A stretch of 6,187 nucleotides of DNA from Armatimonadota bacterium. GTDB taxonomy: Bacteria; Armatimonadota; SYMT01. The first letter of the stretch is position 1, and every line of letters starts with the position of its first letter. The position numbers and the translations under genes are program-made. The stretch lies in NCBI GenBank assembly GCA_020696885.1, contig JAJFMS010000232.1, positions 1 through 6,187 of the forward strand, written 5' to 3'. The notes under the pieces were generated by a model, which was not told where the DNA came from, did not search any database, and saw nothing but the letters and a program-made list of their open reading frames with translations. Below, piece by piece: positions 1-6,187 of this stretch.

Positions 1-1346
1 AACCGCCCGTCCGCCGCAAGGATCGGCGCGGCCCGACCGTTGACCCAGCGCAACTCCCCGGAAGGGGGGAGGATGCGGCACACGGTGCGGAACTCACGCC
101 CTAACCGAACTGCTTCCAGCCACTCCCGAAGTACGCGATCCCGATCCTCCGGGTGGTCGGCCCGGTTCCAGCCCACGCCCAGGCTCTCCTCGAAGGTGAG
201 CCCGGAGAGCGCCTGCCAGCGGGCGTTGGTGTACACCACCAGTCCTTCCGCGTCCGATTGATAGATGCTGATCGGAGCTGCTTCACAGAGCGTCCGGAAC
301 CGCCCTTCGCTCTCGCGCAGGTCGGCCTCCACCCGTCGTCGCTCCCGGATCTCCTCTTCCATCTGGGCAGAGTGGCTCAACAGGTTGGCGTACAAACTCC
401 CGTTCTCATAGATGCGACCCACCTGGGCGGCCAGGATCGCAGCCAGGCGCTCATCTTCTTCCGAAAACCCCGGAGCCCCGACCTTGTCGAACAGGCAGAT
501 CCAGCCATAGACCCGTGCAGGCGAGCTGATCGGTGCGCCGAGGAAGGATGCGAAGGCCGGGAACGACTCCGGCAGTTGCAGGTCCTCGCCGGTATCGGCG
601 GGGCGTGTCAGGCGCAGGGTGCGTCGGTCTTCCAGGATGACGCGCAGCGCCCCGATCGTCGGGTCCGGCGTACCCAGTCGCTCCCAGACTGCGGGCTCGA
701 ACCCGCTCGTGAAGAACCGCAGAAGCTCTCGGCCCTCCGCGTCCAGGATCCCCACCAGGGCGTAGCGTGCCCCCAGGATCTCGCGCGCTGAGACGCAGTA
801 GGTCTGCAGCAGCCGCGCCGGGTCCCGCTCCGAGCCGAGCTGCAGCCCCAGCTCGATGAGGGCGTTGAGCTGGTGGTTTGCAGCGCTTAATGCGTCGGCT
901 TTCCGGGCCAACGTATCCGTGAGGAGGCGGAGGTGATCGTGTTCGAACTCCTCGGCGGGCGGTGCCGCCGGGGTCTGCGTCTCGCCCAACGCCTCTTCCA
1001 CGGTACGGAGGACCACTTCCGGCTCCGCGGGCTTGATGAGCACGTGGGCGACCCCGCATTCCGCGGCCAGGGACCGTGCTTCGCGCTCGTGGTAATGAGC
1101 GGTGAAGAACATCACGCGGGTGCCGGCGATCGCCGGGTCCGCCCGGAGGCGCCGCACGAACTCGAAGCCATCCATCGTCGGCATCAGGATGTCTGCAATC
1201 ACCAGGTCCGGCTGCTCGGCGCGGACGATCGTCAACCCCTCGGCGCCATCACTCGCCTGGAGCAACCGGTGGCCGCCGTAGCCGAGGAGGGTCACCAGGT
1301 ATTCGCGGTTCGGAGCACGGTCATCGATGATCAGGATTGTGGCCAC
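1..1346 (-). CDS. REC-GAF-PAS signalling protein, C-terminus cut off by the window edge
   Basis: At least 448 residues are visible, with no stop before the window edge. Residues 1-120 form a receiver domain: acidic pair D8/D9, phospho-acceptor D52 in ADILMPTMDG, T82 and K105 (IKP), all intact. A linker leads to a GAF domain (about 175-315, with the SFLGAPI and FSEEDERLAAILA signatures). A charged helix (about 322-348, likely coiled coil) follows, then a PAS domain from 349 (RFRTLCEAAPISIYQSD...) that reaches its PAC part at the edge. The protein is probably cytoplasmic; no membrane segment is seen. By analogy with REC-GAF-PAS proteins the missing end may carry a kinase module or more PAS domains, but this is inference. 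GTG 1346-1344 is chosen because an in-frame TGA lies at 1353-1355 and a GAGAGGTGAG ribosome site precedes it. It overlaps the upstream gene by 16 nt, which suggests coupled translation. It probably receives phosphate from the neighbouring kinase. Confidence 0.9.
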   Translation of the reverse strand, partial: MATILIIDDRAPNREYLVTLLGYGGHRLLQASDGAEGLTIVRAEQPDLVIADILMPTMDGFEFVRRLRADPAIAGTRVMFFTAHYHEREARSLAAECGVAHVLIKPAEPEVVLRTVEEALGETQTPAAPPAEEFEHDHLRLLTDTLARKADALSAANHQLNALIELGLQLGSERDPARLLQTYCVSAREILGARYALVGILDAEGRELLRFFTSGFEPAVWERLGTPDPTIGALRVILEDRRTLRLTRPADTGEDLQLPESFPAFASFLGAPISSPARVYGWICLFDKVGAPGFSEEDERLAAILAAQVGRIYENGSLYANLLSHSAQMEEEIRERRRVEADLRESEGRFRTLCEAAPISIYQSDAEGLVVYTNARWQALSGLTFEESLGVGWNRADHPEDRDRVLREWLEAVRLGREFRTVCRILPPSGELRWVNGRAAPILAADGR

Positions 1347-2167
1347 GGCTTCTCACCTCTCTCAACTTCACGCAGGCAGGCCTCGATCTCGGCCAGGAGC
1401 GCTTCGGGCTCGATCGGCCGCACCAGGTACCGGGCCGCGCCCTGAGCCAGCGCCCGCGCGCGAGCCTCCGAGTCCAGCAGGGTGGAGGTGATGAACACCA
1501 CGGGGATGGAGCGAAGCCCGGGATCGGCGAGCACAGCGGTGAGCAGGTCGTAGCCGGTGTCCCCGGACATGCACATGTCCGAGAGGATCAGGTCGCACGG
1601 CTCGGCTCGCGCGGCGGCCAGGGCCTGGGGCACGCCCCGCGCGGTGAGCACGCGGTAACCGAACGGCTCCAGGATGCGGCGCGCCAGCTCCATGTTTACC
1701 GGCAGGTTGTCCACCACCAGTACTGTCGGCCCGGGCGCAGTCGGGGCGGGCGGGGACGCCGGCTCCGCGGACGTGTTGTGCCGCGCGGGAGCGGAGCCCG
1801 GTTGCCCCTGGATCAGGAAAGCTTCCACCTGGCGCACGAACGCCTCAGGCTCGATCGGCTTGGGAAGGTAGCCGTCGAAGCCCGCTTCCATCACCCGGTC
1901 CCGGTCTCCCACCATTGCCAGGGCGGTCACGGCCACCAGCGGCACGGAGCGCAGCACCGGGTGACTCTTGAGGTAGCGGGCCACCTGGTACCCGTCCAGC
2001 CCCGGAAGGTGGACGTCGCAGAGGATGAGGTCCGGCAGCTCGGCAGCTCGGACGAGGCCGGGCTCGCCGTCCTGTGCTTCCAGCACGGTGTGTCCGAACG
2101 CTCGCAGCAGGTACGCCATGAGCTGCAGGTTTGTGGGGTTGTCTTCGATCACCAGGATGCGCGCCAT
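1331..2167 (-). CDS. Tandem double-receiver response regulator without an output domain
   Basis: This 278-residue protein consists of two receiver domains joined by a Pro/Ala-rich linker (about 121-146). REC1 (1-119) is complete: E8/D9, phospho-acceptor D51 in CDVHLPGLDG, T81 and K103 in PKP. It looks like the single-domain DivK type. REC2 (147-265) keeps the fold and the acceptor-position D197, but its acidic pair reads D153-N154, the usual Pro after the acceptor loop is Ser201, and the conserved Lys is R250. REC2 may therefore be phosphorylated poorly or act as a docking domain. No HTH, GGDEF, EAL or other effector region is present. ATG 2167-2165 is the only start downstream of an in-frame TAG (2201-2203) and has an AGGA ribosome site about 4 nt upstream. 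The gene lies 26 nt after the kinase gene and overlaps the next gene by 16 nt, so it is most likely a phosphorelay intermediate for both. Confidence 0.93.
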   Translation of the reverse strand: MARILVIEDNPTNLQLMAYLLRAFGHTVLEAQDGEPGLVRAAELPDLILCDVHLPGLDGYQVARYLKSHPVLRSVPLVAVTALAMVGDRDRVMEAGFDGYLPKPIEPEAFVRQVEAFLIQGQPGSAPARHNTSAEPASPPAPTAPGPTVLVVDNLPVNMELARRILEPFGYRVLTARGVPQALAAARAEPCDLILSDMCMSGDTGYDLLTAVLADPGLRSIPVVFITSTLLDSEARARALAQGAARYLVRPIEPEALLAEIEACLREVERGEKPWPQS

Positions 2168-2184
2168 TGCTTCCTGCTCCCACC
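2168..2184 (-). promoter_or_regulatory. Ribosome binding site of the double-receiver gene
   Basis: On the minus strand the sequence GGGAGCAGGAAGCA directly precedes ATG 2167. The AGGA core has a short spacer of about 4 nt. Together with an in-frame stop at 2201-2203 it fixes the start. Confidence 0.6.
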
Positions 2185-2193
2185 GTCTACGAC

Positions 2194-4053
2194 CTAACTG
2201 CTAGGCAGCGACTCCTCGTCCGGGATCACCAGGGTGACCGTAGTCCCACTCCTCGGCTCGCTCTCCAGCCGGATCTGGGCGTGGAGCAGCTCCGCCAGCT
2301 TGCTGCAGAGGTACAGCCCCAGGCCGGTGCCTTCCGCCTGCGGCGCACGCGGGGCCCGCACCCGCTCGAACGCCTGAAACAGCCGTGCCTGATCTTCCGC
2401 CGCGATACCGACGCCGGTATCCGCCACCCGGATCTCCGTGCGGCGCGAGTCGGGGTCGCCAAAGTGCTGCACGTCGATGGTCACCGAGCCGGACTCGGTG
2501 AACTTGATGGCGTTGTTGACCAGGTTGATCAGGATCTGCGTGAGAGCCCGCCGGTCGGTCTCCAGGCGCAGCGGCTGCGGGGGCATCGTCAGCTCGAAGT
2601 GCAGATTTTTGGCCACTGCCAACGGGCGAAGCTGGGCCGCCACGTCCGCGAGCACCTCGTTGCAGTCCACGCGCTCCAGGTGCAGCGCCACGGTGCCGGA
2701 CTCGATCTTCGCCAGGTCCAGGAGGTCGTTGATCAGGGAGAGGAGGTGGCGCCCGCTGGCCTGCACCGTCCGGAGCTGGCCTTCCTGGTCCGCAGTGAGC
2801 GGGCCGGGGAGGCGCATCAGCAGCGTCCCGGTGAAGCCGATGATCGCGTTCAGCGGGGTCCGCAGTTCGTGGCTCATGCTCGCCAGGAAGCGGTCTTTGG
2901 CGCGGCTCGCCGCCTCCAACTTCAGGTTGGTCTCCTGAAGCTGCGCTTCGAACGACTTCCGCTCCGTCACGTCCCGGATGGAGCTGCTGACCAGCACGCC
3001 CTCCTCGGTCTGCAGGGGGCTGAGACTGATCTCCACCGGGAACTCACTGCGGTCTTTCCGCTGCCCGTACAGTTGCAGTCCGGCGCCCATCGGGCGCACG
3101 TTGGGGTGGTGAAAGAAGCCGGTCCGGTGGGCCGGGTGGCGATCCCGGAATCGCTCCGGCACCAGGATCTCCACCGGCTGCTCCAGGAGCTCTGCCCGCG
3201 TGTAGCCGAAGAGCTTCTCGGTCTGCGAGTTGACGAGGACGATCCGTCCGTCGCCGTTCACGATCACCATCGCGTCCGGCGCGGCTTCCAACAGGTCCCG
3301 GAACTTCTGGTCCGCCTTCTTCCGGTCGGTGATATCGCGGATTGCGCTCATCACCAGCACCTCGTCGTCATTGACGAGCGGGCTCAGGCTGATCTCGACC
3401 GGAAACTCCTCTCCGGTCTTCCGCAGCCCGTGCAGCTCCAGGCCGGCGCCCATGGAGCGTGCGCGGGGCTGGGTGAGGAAGAGGGAACGGTGGCCGATAT
3501 GCGCGGTGCGATAGCGCACGGGGAGCAGCGTCTCCACCGGCTCACCCACCAGCTCGGCGCGCGAGTAGCCGAACAGGCTCTCCGCCTGGCCGTTGGCCAG
3601 CACGATCCGGCCGGTGTTGTTCGCGATCACGATAGCATCCGGCGTCGACTCGAGCAGGTCGCGATAGCGGGCCGCAATCATCTTCGAGTCGCGCACTACC
3701 TTCAGGTGCGTGACGTCCTTCTCGTTGGTGAGGTGGAAGGTGACGCGGCCGTCCGCATCCTGCATGGTGCGCGTGGAGACGTTGACGTTGACCAGCGAGC
3801 CGTCTTTGCGCCGGCGAAGCGTTTCGAAGACGGCTACTCCGCCGGCGCCAGGCTCCCCAGCCAGCGCCGCCTGTTCCCCCTGCCGACCGGCAGGAACGAT
3901 CAGCGCCGGAAACAACTGCCCCGTGGCCTCCGCGGCAGAGTAGCCGAAGGTCTGCTCGGCGCCGGGACTCCAGTAGATCACCTTACCGTCGGGTGACGTG
4001 GCGATCATCGCGTCCGACGTTCCTTCCACCAGGGCCTGAAAGATGTTGGTCAC
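2194..4053 (-). CDS. Soluble PAS-PAS-PAS-HisKA-HATPase sensor histidine kinase
   Basis: This 619-residue kinase autophosphorylates on His and passes phosphate to receiver Asp residues. In order it has PAS1 (about 1-118), PAS2 (130-245), PAS3 (250-365), a short helical linker, HisKA (about 385-455) with H395 in SHELRTPLNAIIGF, and HATPase_c (about 495-612). The ATPase part has an N-box (NLVNNAIKF, 510-518), a G1 box (DTGVGI, 545-550), an F-box (LFQAFERV) and a G2 box (GTGLGL, 575-580). All catalytic boxes are intact. There is no transmembrane segment or signal peptide, so it senses a cytoplasmic cue or a partner protein. The ligand is unknown; no haem or flavin motif is obvious. PAS2 and PAS3 are about 60% identical by hand alignment and look like a tandem duplication. 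GTG 4053-4051 is the only start after an in-frame TGA at 4075-4077, with a weak GAGGGA ribosome site. It is the first gene of the three-gene cassette; its likely partners are the receivers encoded just downstream. Confidence 0.96.
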   Translation of the reverse strand: MTNIFQALVEGTSDAMIATSPDGKVIYWSPGAEQTFGYSAAEATGQLFPALIVPAGRQGEQAALAGEPGAGGVAVFETLRRRKDGSLVNVNVSTRTMQDADGRVTFHLTNEKDVTHLKVVRDSKMIAARYRDLLESTPDAIVIANNTGRIVLANGQAESLFGYSRAELVGEPVETLLPVRYRTAHIGHRSLFLTQPRARSMGAGLELHGLRKTGEEFPVEISLSPLVNDDEVLVMSAIRDITDRKKADQKFRDLLEAAPDAMVIVNGDGRIVLVNSQTEKLFGYTRAELLEQPVEILVPERFRDRHPAHRTGFFHHPNVRPMGAGLQLYGQRKDRSEFPVEISLSPLQTEEGVLVSSSIRDVTERKSFEAQLQETNLKLEAASRAKDRFLASMSHELRTPLNAIIGFTGTLLMRLPGPLTADQEGQLRTVQASGRHLLSLINDLLDLAKIESGTVALHLERVDCNEVLADVAAQLRPLAVAKNLHFELTMPPQPLRLETDRRALTQILINLVNNAIKFTESGSVTIDVQHFGDPDSRRTEIRVADTGVGIAAEDQARLFQAFERVRAPRAPQAEGTGLGLYLCSKLAELLHAQIRLESEPRSGTTVTLVIPDEESLPSS

Positions 4054-4153
4054 GCAACGAGTCCCTCGTTCGGATCAGCGGGAATTCGTAGTTCCGGCAG
4101 CGACGGAGATGTTAGCAAGCAACCAGACGCGAGGCCAACTGTCCTACGGGGTT

Positions 4154-4182
4154 AGTATGGTGTGATTTTAGGCTTCGATCAA
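4154..4182 (-). promoter_or_regulatory. Candidate sigma-70-type promoter for the signalling cassette
   Basis: Read on the minus strand, TTGATC (4182-4177) and CATACT (4159-4154) are separated by exactly 17 nt. Each matches the -35/-10 consensus at four of six positions. The stretch is AT-richer than its surroundings. Transcription would start near 4147, leaving a leader of about 90 nt before the GTG at 4053. Found by eye only; an unrelated sigma factor could be the real one. Confidence 0.4.
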
Positions 4183-4430
4183 CTTGCCAGGACATTGTTC
4201 GGAAAACAACCGGGGGAGGCGGGCAGGTTACAATTCCGCGCGGAGCTTTGATCCTCCGTGTAATCCATGGCGAGCAACCTGGCAAGACGGATTCCGTCCT
4301 ACAGAGTTGGAAAGAGGTTAGATCCTACGTGCGATGGACCAGGACCGGCGGGAGCGCCCCCGTGGTTCGGTTCCTGTAGAGCCGCTTTCGCCACGACCAT
4401 GCTGGAGGGGGCGCTGTCAGTGCTGAAGGT

Positions 4431-4449
4431 AGAGGTCATCCGGACCTCT
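4431..4449. repeat. Small inverted repeat (7-bp stem, 5-nt loop)
   Basis: AGAGGTC (4431-4437) pairs perfectly with GACCTCT (4443-4449) around the loop ATCCG. On the minus strand it lies about 30 nt beyond the larger hairpin. It could reinforce termination or be an operator half-site pair; a stem this short can also arise by chance. Confidence 0.4.
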
Positions 4450-4471
4450 GTGTGTGGGATCTCGTGGAAGC

Positions 4472-4535
4472 GCTCGTCGTGAGTACGGTGCGCCCTTTGC
4501 TAAAAGGGCGCACCGTACTCACAGCGGCGACGAGC
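4472..4535 (-). terminator. Strong hairpin, probable terminator of the enolase-family operon
   Basis: An 18-bp perfect inverted repeat (4481-4498 with 4503-4520) encloses the loop GCTA. A further 8 bp (4472-4479 with 4528-4535) can pair outside it across an asymmetric internal loop. It starts 62 nt past the stop codon of the last gene of the right operon, where a terminator is expected. No T-run follows on either strand, so it is not a textbook Rho-independent terminator. It could be a U-less terminator, an mRNA-stabilising structure, or a copy of a dispersed palindromic repeat. Strand is assigned from gene context only, since the structure is nearly symmetric. Confidence 0.55.
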
Positions 4536-4582
4536 AGCGGTGGTGGGTAAGTGGTCCCGGGGAACCGGCGTCGCGAGAGGCG

Positions 4583-5380
4583 TTACAGGACACGGAGTTG
4601 GGGGATCGGGAGCACGAGGAAGTCTCGCCAGCCTTCGGGGAGGCCTTCTTCCTCCTCATATTCGCCCTCTTCCAGCGCCTCGGCGTCGGCGGTGGGGTCC
4701 CAGACTGCGTCCCGGATGCCCAGGTAGGCGGCGAAGCGGTCCAGGTACTCCTCCACCTCCTCGGGCTCGGCTTCTTCGTCCTCGTTCGGTTCGGCGCGAT
4801 CGACCTCCGTCAGCAGCTCCCAGGCCATCTCCAGGCTGGCGTGCGGTGGAAGGTAAGCCCGCAGCGCCTCCTGTTCCGGCCACTCCTCGTCCAGCGCCCG
4901 CAGGTCTCCCTGGTACTCCTCCGACGCGGCGATCTCATCCAGCCGGGCGCCGAAGCGGGCCTCGTCGACCGTGGGGTCGTCGACGCCTTCGGCTTCCAGC
5001 GAGTCGACCGTGCGGGCCCAGAGGTCGTCGTACCGGATCGCTTCCGAGGGGAGCTCCAGGCGGCCGTGGAATCGCTCGTCCTGGAACAGCTCGGTGATCC
5101 AGAACTGGCCCTCCACGATCTCGAACAGGATGCCGGGGCACTCCAGCGTGGCGGTGAGCTGGGGCAGCCACTCCCGCATGTTGCCCAGCGGGGTCCAGAG
5201 GCTGATCCAGCCGTTCCGCTCCGGGGAGATGAAGAGGCCGTACGGCAGCCGGCGGGGCGGCCACACGGGAATGGGAACGCCCCGGCCGACGTCCAGCCGT
5301 ACCAGCGCGTCCACCAGGCTCTCGCGGGACCCATACCGGAGGTGCGCGCTCATCACCGTTACGGGCTCGATCATGCTCAT
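4583..5380 (-). CDS. Uncharacterised 265-residue protein with acidic C-terminal region
   Basis: I do not recognise a named family. Residues 1-115 look like a compact mixed alpha/beta domain with many aromatic and hydrophobic residues (GLFISPERNGWISLW, then CPGILFEIVEGQFWITELF). This weakly recalls uncharacterised bacterial proteins with an LFEV...ELY-like core strand pair, but that is a by-eye impression. Residues 116-190 are helical and charged. Residues 192-247 are dominated by Glu and Asp, including an EEEE run, and the C-terminus is hydrophobic (LVLPIPQLRVL). No signal peptide or membrane helix is seen, so it is probably cytoplasmic. The start is ATG 5380-5378, which forms an ATGA overlap with the stop of the enolase-family gene and has a GAGGG site about 11 nt upstream. 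ATG 5374 is an alternative. Upstream the same frame stays open to 6175, but that part is the shadow of the enzyme gene. Stop is TAA at 4585-4583. Co-translation suggests a role linked to the enzyme or its substrate; no function is assigned. Confidence 0.82.
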   Translation of the reverse strand: MSMIEPVTVMSAHLRYGSRESLVDALVRLDVGRGVPIPVWPPRRLPYGLFISPERNGWISLWTPLGNMREWLPQLTATLECPGILFEIVEGQFWITELFQDERFHGRLELPSEAIRYDDLWARTVDSLEAEGVDDPTVDEARFGARLDEIAASEEYQGDLRALDEEWPEQEALRAYLPPHASLEMAWELLTEVDRAEPNEDEEAEPEEVEEYLDRFAAYLGIRDAVWDPTADAEALEEGEYEEEEGLPEGWRDFLVLPIPQLRVL

Positions 5381-6187
5381 GCTTCGAAGAATCCCTCGCC
5401 GCGTTTGGCGTACTCTCGCGCCACCGGCTCGTTCAGTTCTACCCCAAGGCCGGGGGTGTCCGGCACCTGGACGCGACCGTTCCGGATCAGCGGGTGCGGC
5501 AGGCCCACGTACAGGTCGTCCCAGAACGGCACGTCCTGGCTGTGGAACTCCAGCACCGTGAAGTTCGGGATGGCGGCGCAGAGGTGCGCGGAAGCCAGGG
5601 TGCCGATGGCGCTGGCGATGCAGTGCGGCGCCACCAGCAAGTCGTACATCTCCGCGTGGTCCGCGATGCGGCGCGCCTCCAGCAGGCCGCCCACCTTCTG
5701 CAAGTCCGGCGAGACGAAGTGGACCGCCTGCTTCTCGATCAGCTCCCGGAAGCCGTGGCGGGTGAAGAGGTTCTCCCCGGTGCAGAGCGGCACGGACGTG
5801 CTCTGCCGCAACGTGAGGAACGACTGCACGTTGTACGGCGGGCAGGCGTCTTCCAGCCAGAGGAGTCCGTACGGCTCCAGCGCCCGCGCGAGGCGCACCA
5901 CGTCCGCCAGCGGGTAGCGCCAGTGGCAGTCCAGCGCCAGGTCCACGTTCGGGCCTACGGCGCCGCGGACGGCCGCCACGCGGTCCGCCACCTGCCGGAT
6001 CTCGTCGTTGGTCAGGGCGCGGAGCTGCCCTTCGTGGGGATCGACCCCGGCGTCCACGTCGAACTTCAGCGCGTCGAAGCCCAGCTCCACCGCCTGCCGG
6101 GCGCGGGCCGCGTACGCTTCGGGCTCCTGGGATTCGGCCACGCCCCCCAGCTTCGCCAGCTCCTGCCGGTACCACTCCGGCTCGCGG
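5377..6187 (-). CDS. Mandelate racemase/muconate-lactonizing family enzyme (enolase superfamily), N-terminus missing
   Basis: The frame is open to the right edge; 269 complete codons are visible, the (beta/alpha)-barrel part of a family usually near 370-400 residues. The N-terminal capping domain is therefore mostly outside the window. Counting from the first complete codon, the barrel motifs are K41-x-D43 (ALKFD), D86-x-H88 (LALDCHWRY), E112 (WLED), E138 (TGEN), D161 (SPD), H188 (APHC) and E213 (VLEFH). D86, E112 and E138 are the expected Mg2+ ligands, and D161/H188 form the usual catalytic dyad. The His two residues after the first metal ligand resembles acid-sugar dehydratases such as galactonate dehydratase, where that His acts as general acid. 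A sugar-acid dehydratase is therefore the best guess, but the substrate cannot be read from this fragment. The enzyme is cytosolic. The gene is co-transcribed with, and overlaps by 4 nt, the unknown gene downstream. An internal GTG at 6141 is not the start: the coding frame continues upstream of it with family-like sequence. Confidence 0.93.
   Translation of the reverse strand, partial: REPEWYRQELAKLGGVAESQEPEAYAARARQAVELGFDALKFDVDAGVDPHEGQLRALTNDEIRQVADRVAAVRGAVGPNVDLALDCHWRYPLADVVRLARALEPYGLLWLEDACPPYNVQSFLTLRQSTSVPLCTGENLFTRHGFRELIEKQAVHFVSPDLQKVGGLLEARRIADHAEMYDLLVAPHCIASAIGTLASAHLCAAIPNFTVLEFHSQDVPFWDDLYVGLPHPLIRNGRVQVPDTPGLGVELNEPVAREYAKRGEGFFEA

Larger units (their letters stand above)
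4054..4582. other. Intergenic region between the signalling cassette and the enolase-family operon
   Basis: No convincing gene is seen in these 529 nt. The only notable open frame (plus strand, 4267-4482, 71 residues) has no clear ribosome site, no recognisable motif, and ends inside the inverted repeat. The region is less GC-rich than its flanks near 4150-4200, where the candidate kinase promoter lies. It also holds a 10-bp palindrome (4235-4244), a 7-bp hairpin (4431-4449) and a perfect 18-bp inverted repeat (4481-4520). It separates the end of the right operon from the start of the left one, so it should contain a terminator and a promoter, both for minus-strand transcription. Confidence 0.7.

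Noticed and set aside
153..791. Plus-strand open frame of 212 codons opposite the GAF-PAS region
   Set aside because: It is a shadow: the minus strand encodes an unbroken REC-GAF-PAS protein here.
2033..2052. Short tandem repeat (GGCAGCTC twice) inside the double-receiver gene
   Set aside because: It encodes ordinary Ala-Glu-Leu-Pro residues of REC1 and is too short to suggest a repeat element.
2131..3996. Plus-strand open frame of 621 codons opposite the kinase
   Set aside because: It is the antisense shadow of the PAS-HisKA kinase, kept open by high GC. Its translation shows no domain, while the minus strand has complete kinase motifs.
4361..4385. T-loop-like sequence GGTTCGGTTCC suggesting a tRNA
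   Set aside because: The invariant A58 is missing, the flanks do not form a T-stem, and no D-arm or acceptor pairing is found.
4267..4482. Possible 71-residue plus-strand gene in the intergenic gap
   Set aside because: It has no clear ribosome site, no motif, atypical composition, and its stop lies inside the inverted repeat. Kept only as a note in the intergenic entry.
4454..5917. Plus-strand open frame of 487 codons across the hairpin and both right-hand genes
   Set aside because: It runs antisense to two coding genes, begins inside the hairpin region and has no recognisable domain.
5381..6175. N-terminal extension of the acidic-tailed protein, from an open frame starting at 6175
   Set aside because: The extension overlaps the enolase-family gene in another frame and is a low-complexity Arg/Gly/Ala/Pro-rich product. 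The ATGA start at 5380 fits better.

Overview
This is a GC-rich bacterial window in which every convincing gene lies on the minus strand. Gene density, GTG starts, short overlaps and strong third-position GC bias all point to a high-GC bacterium. Soluble multi-PAS histidine kinases with MGAGL...EFPVEISLSPL-type PAS modules, and an enolase-superfamily sugar-acid enzyme, occur in soil and environmental lineages such as Gemmatimonadota, Chloroflexota and Actinomycetota. Nothing in the window fixes the phylum.

Left block (1-4053, read right to left): a three-gene two-component cassette. First comes a soluble hybrid-free kinase with three PAS domains, HisKA and HATPase_c (4053-2194). It is followed 26 nt later by a 278-residue protein made only of two receiver domains (2167-1331). 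Overlapping that by 16 nt is a REC-GAF-PAS protein starting at GTG 1346 and running off the left edge. The likely flow is kinase to receivers to the REC-GAF-PAS protein. No DNA-binding or enzymatic output domain is visible, so signalling probably works through phosphotransfer or protein contact. The second receiver of the middle gene has lost key active-site residues.

Middle block (4054-4582): a 529-nt gap without a convincing gene. It holds a candidate sigma-70-type promoter reading toward the kinase, a small 7-bp hairpin, and a perfect 18-bp inverted repeat with a 4-nt loop that probably ends the right-hand operon.

Right block (4583-6187): the 3' two-thirds of a mandelate racemase/muconate-lactonizing family enzyme (enolase superfamily, active-site residues intact). 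It is joined by an ATGA overlap to an unrecognised 265-residue protein with a very acidic C-terminal part. The two are probably co-translated. No functional link between this metabolic pair and the signalling cassette is visible beyond shared orientation.
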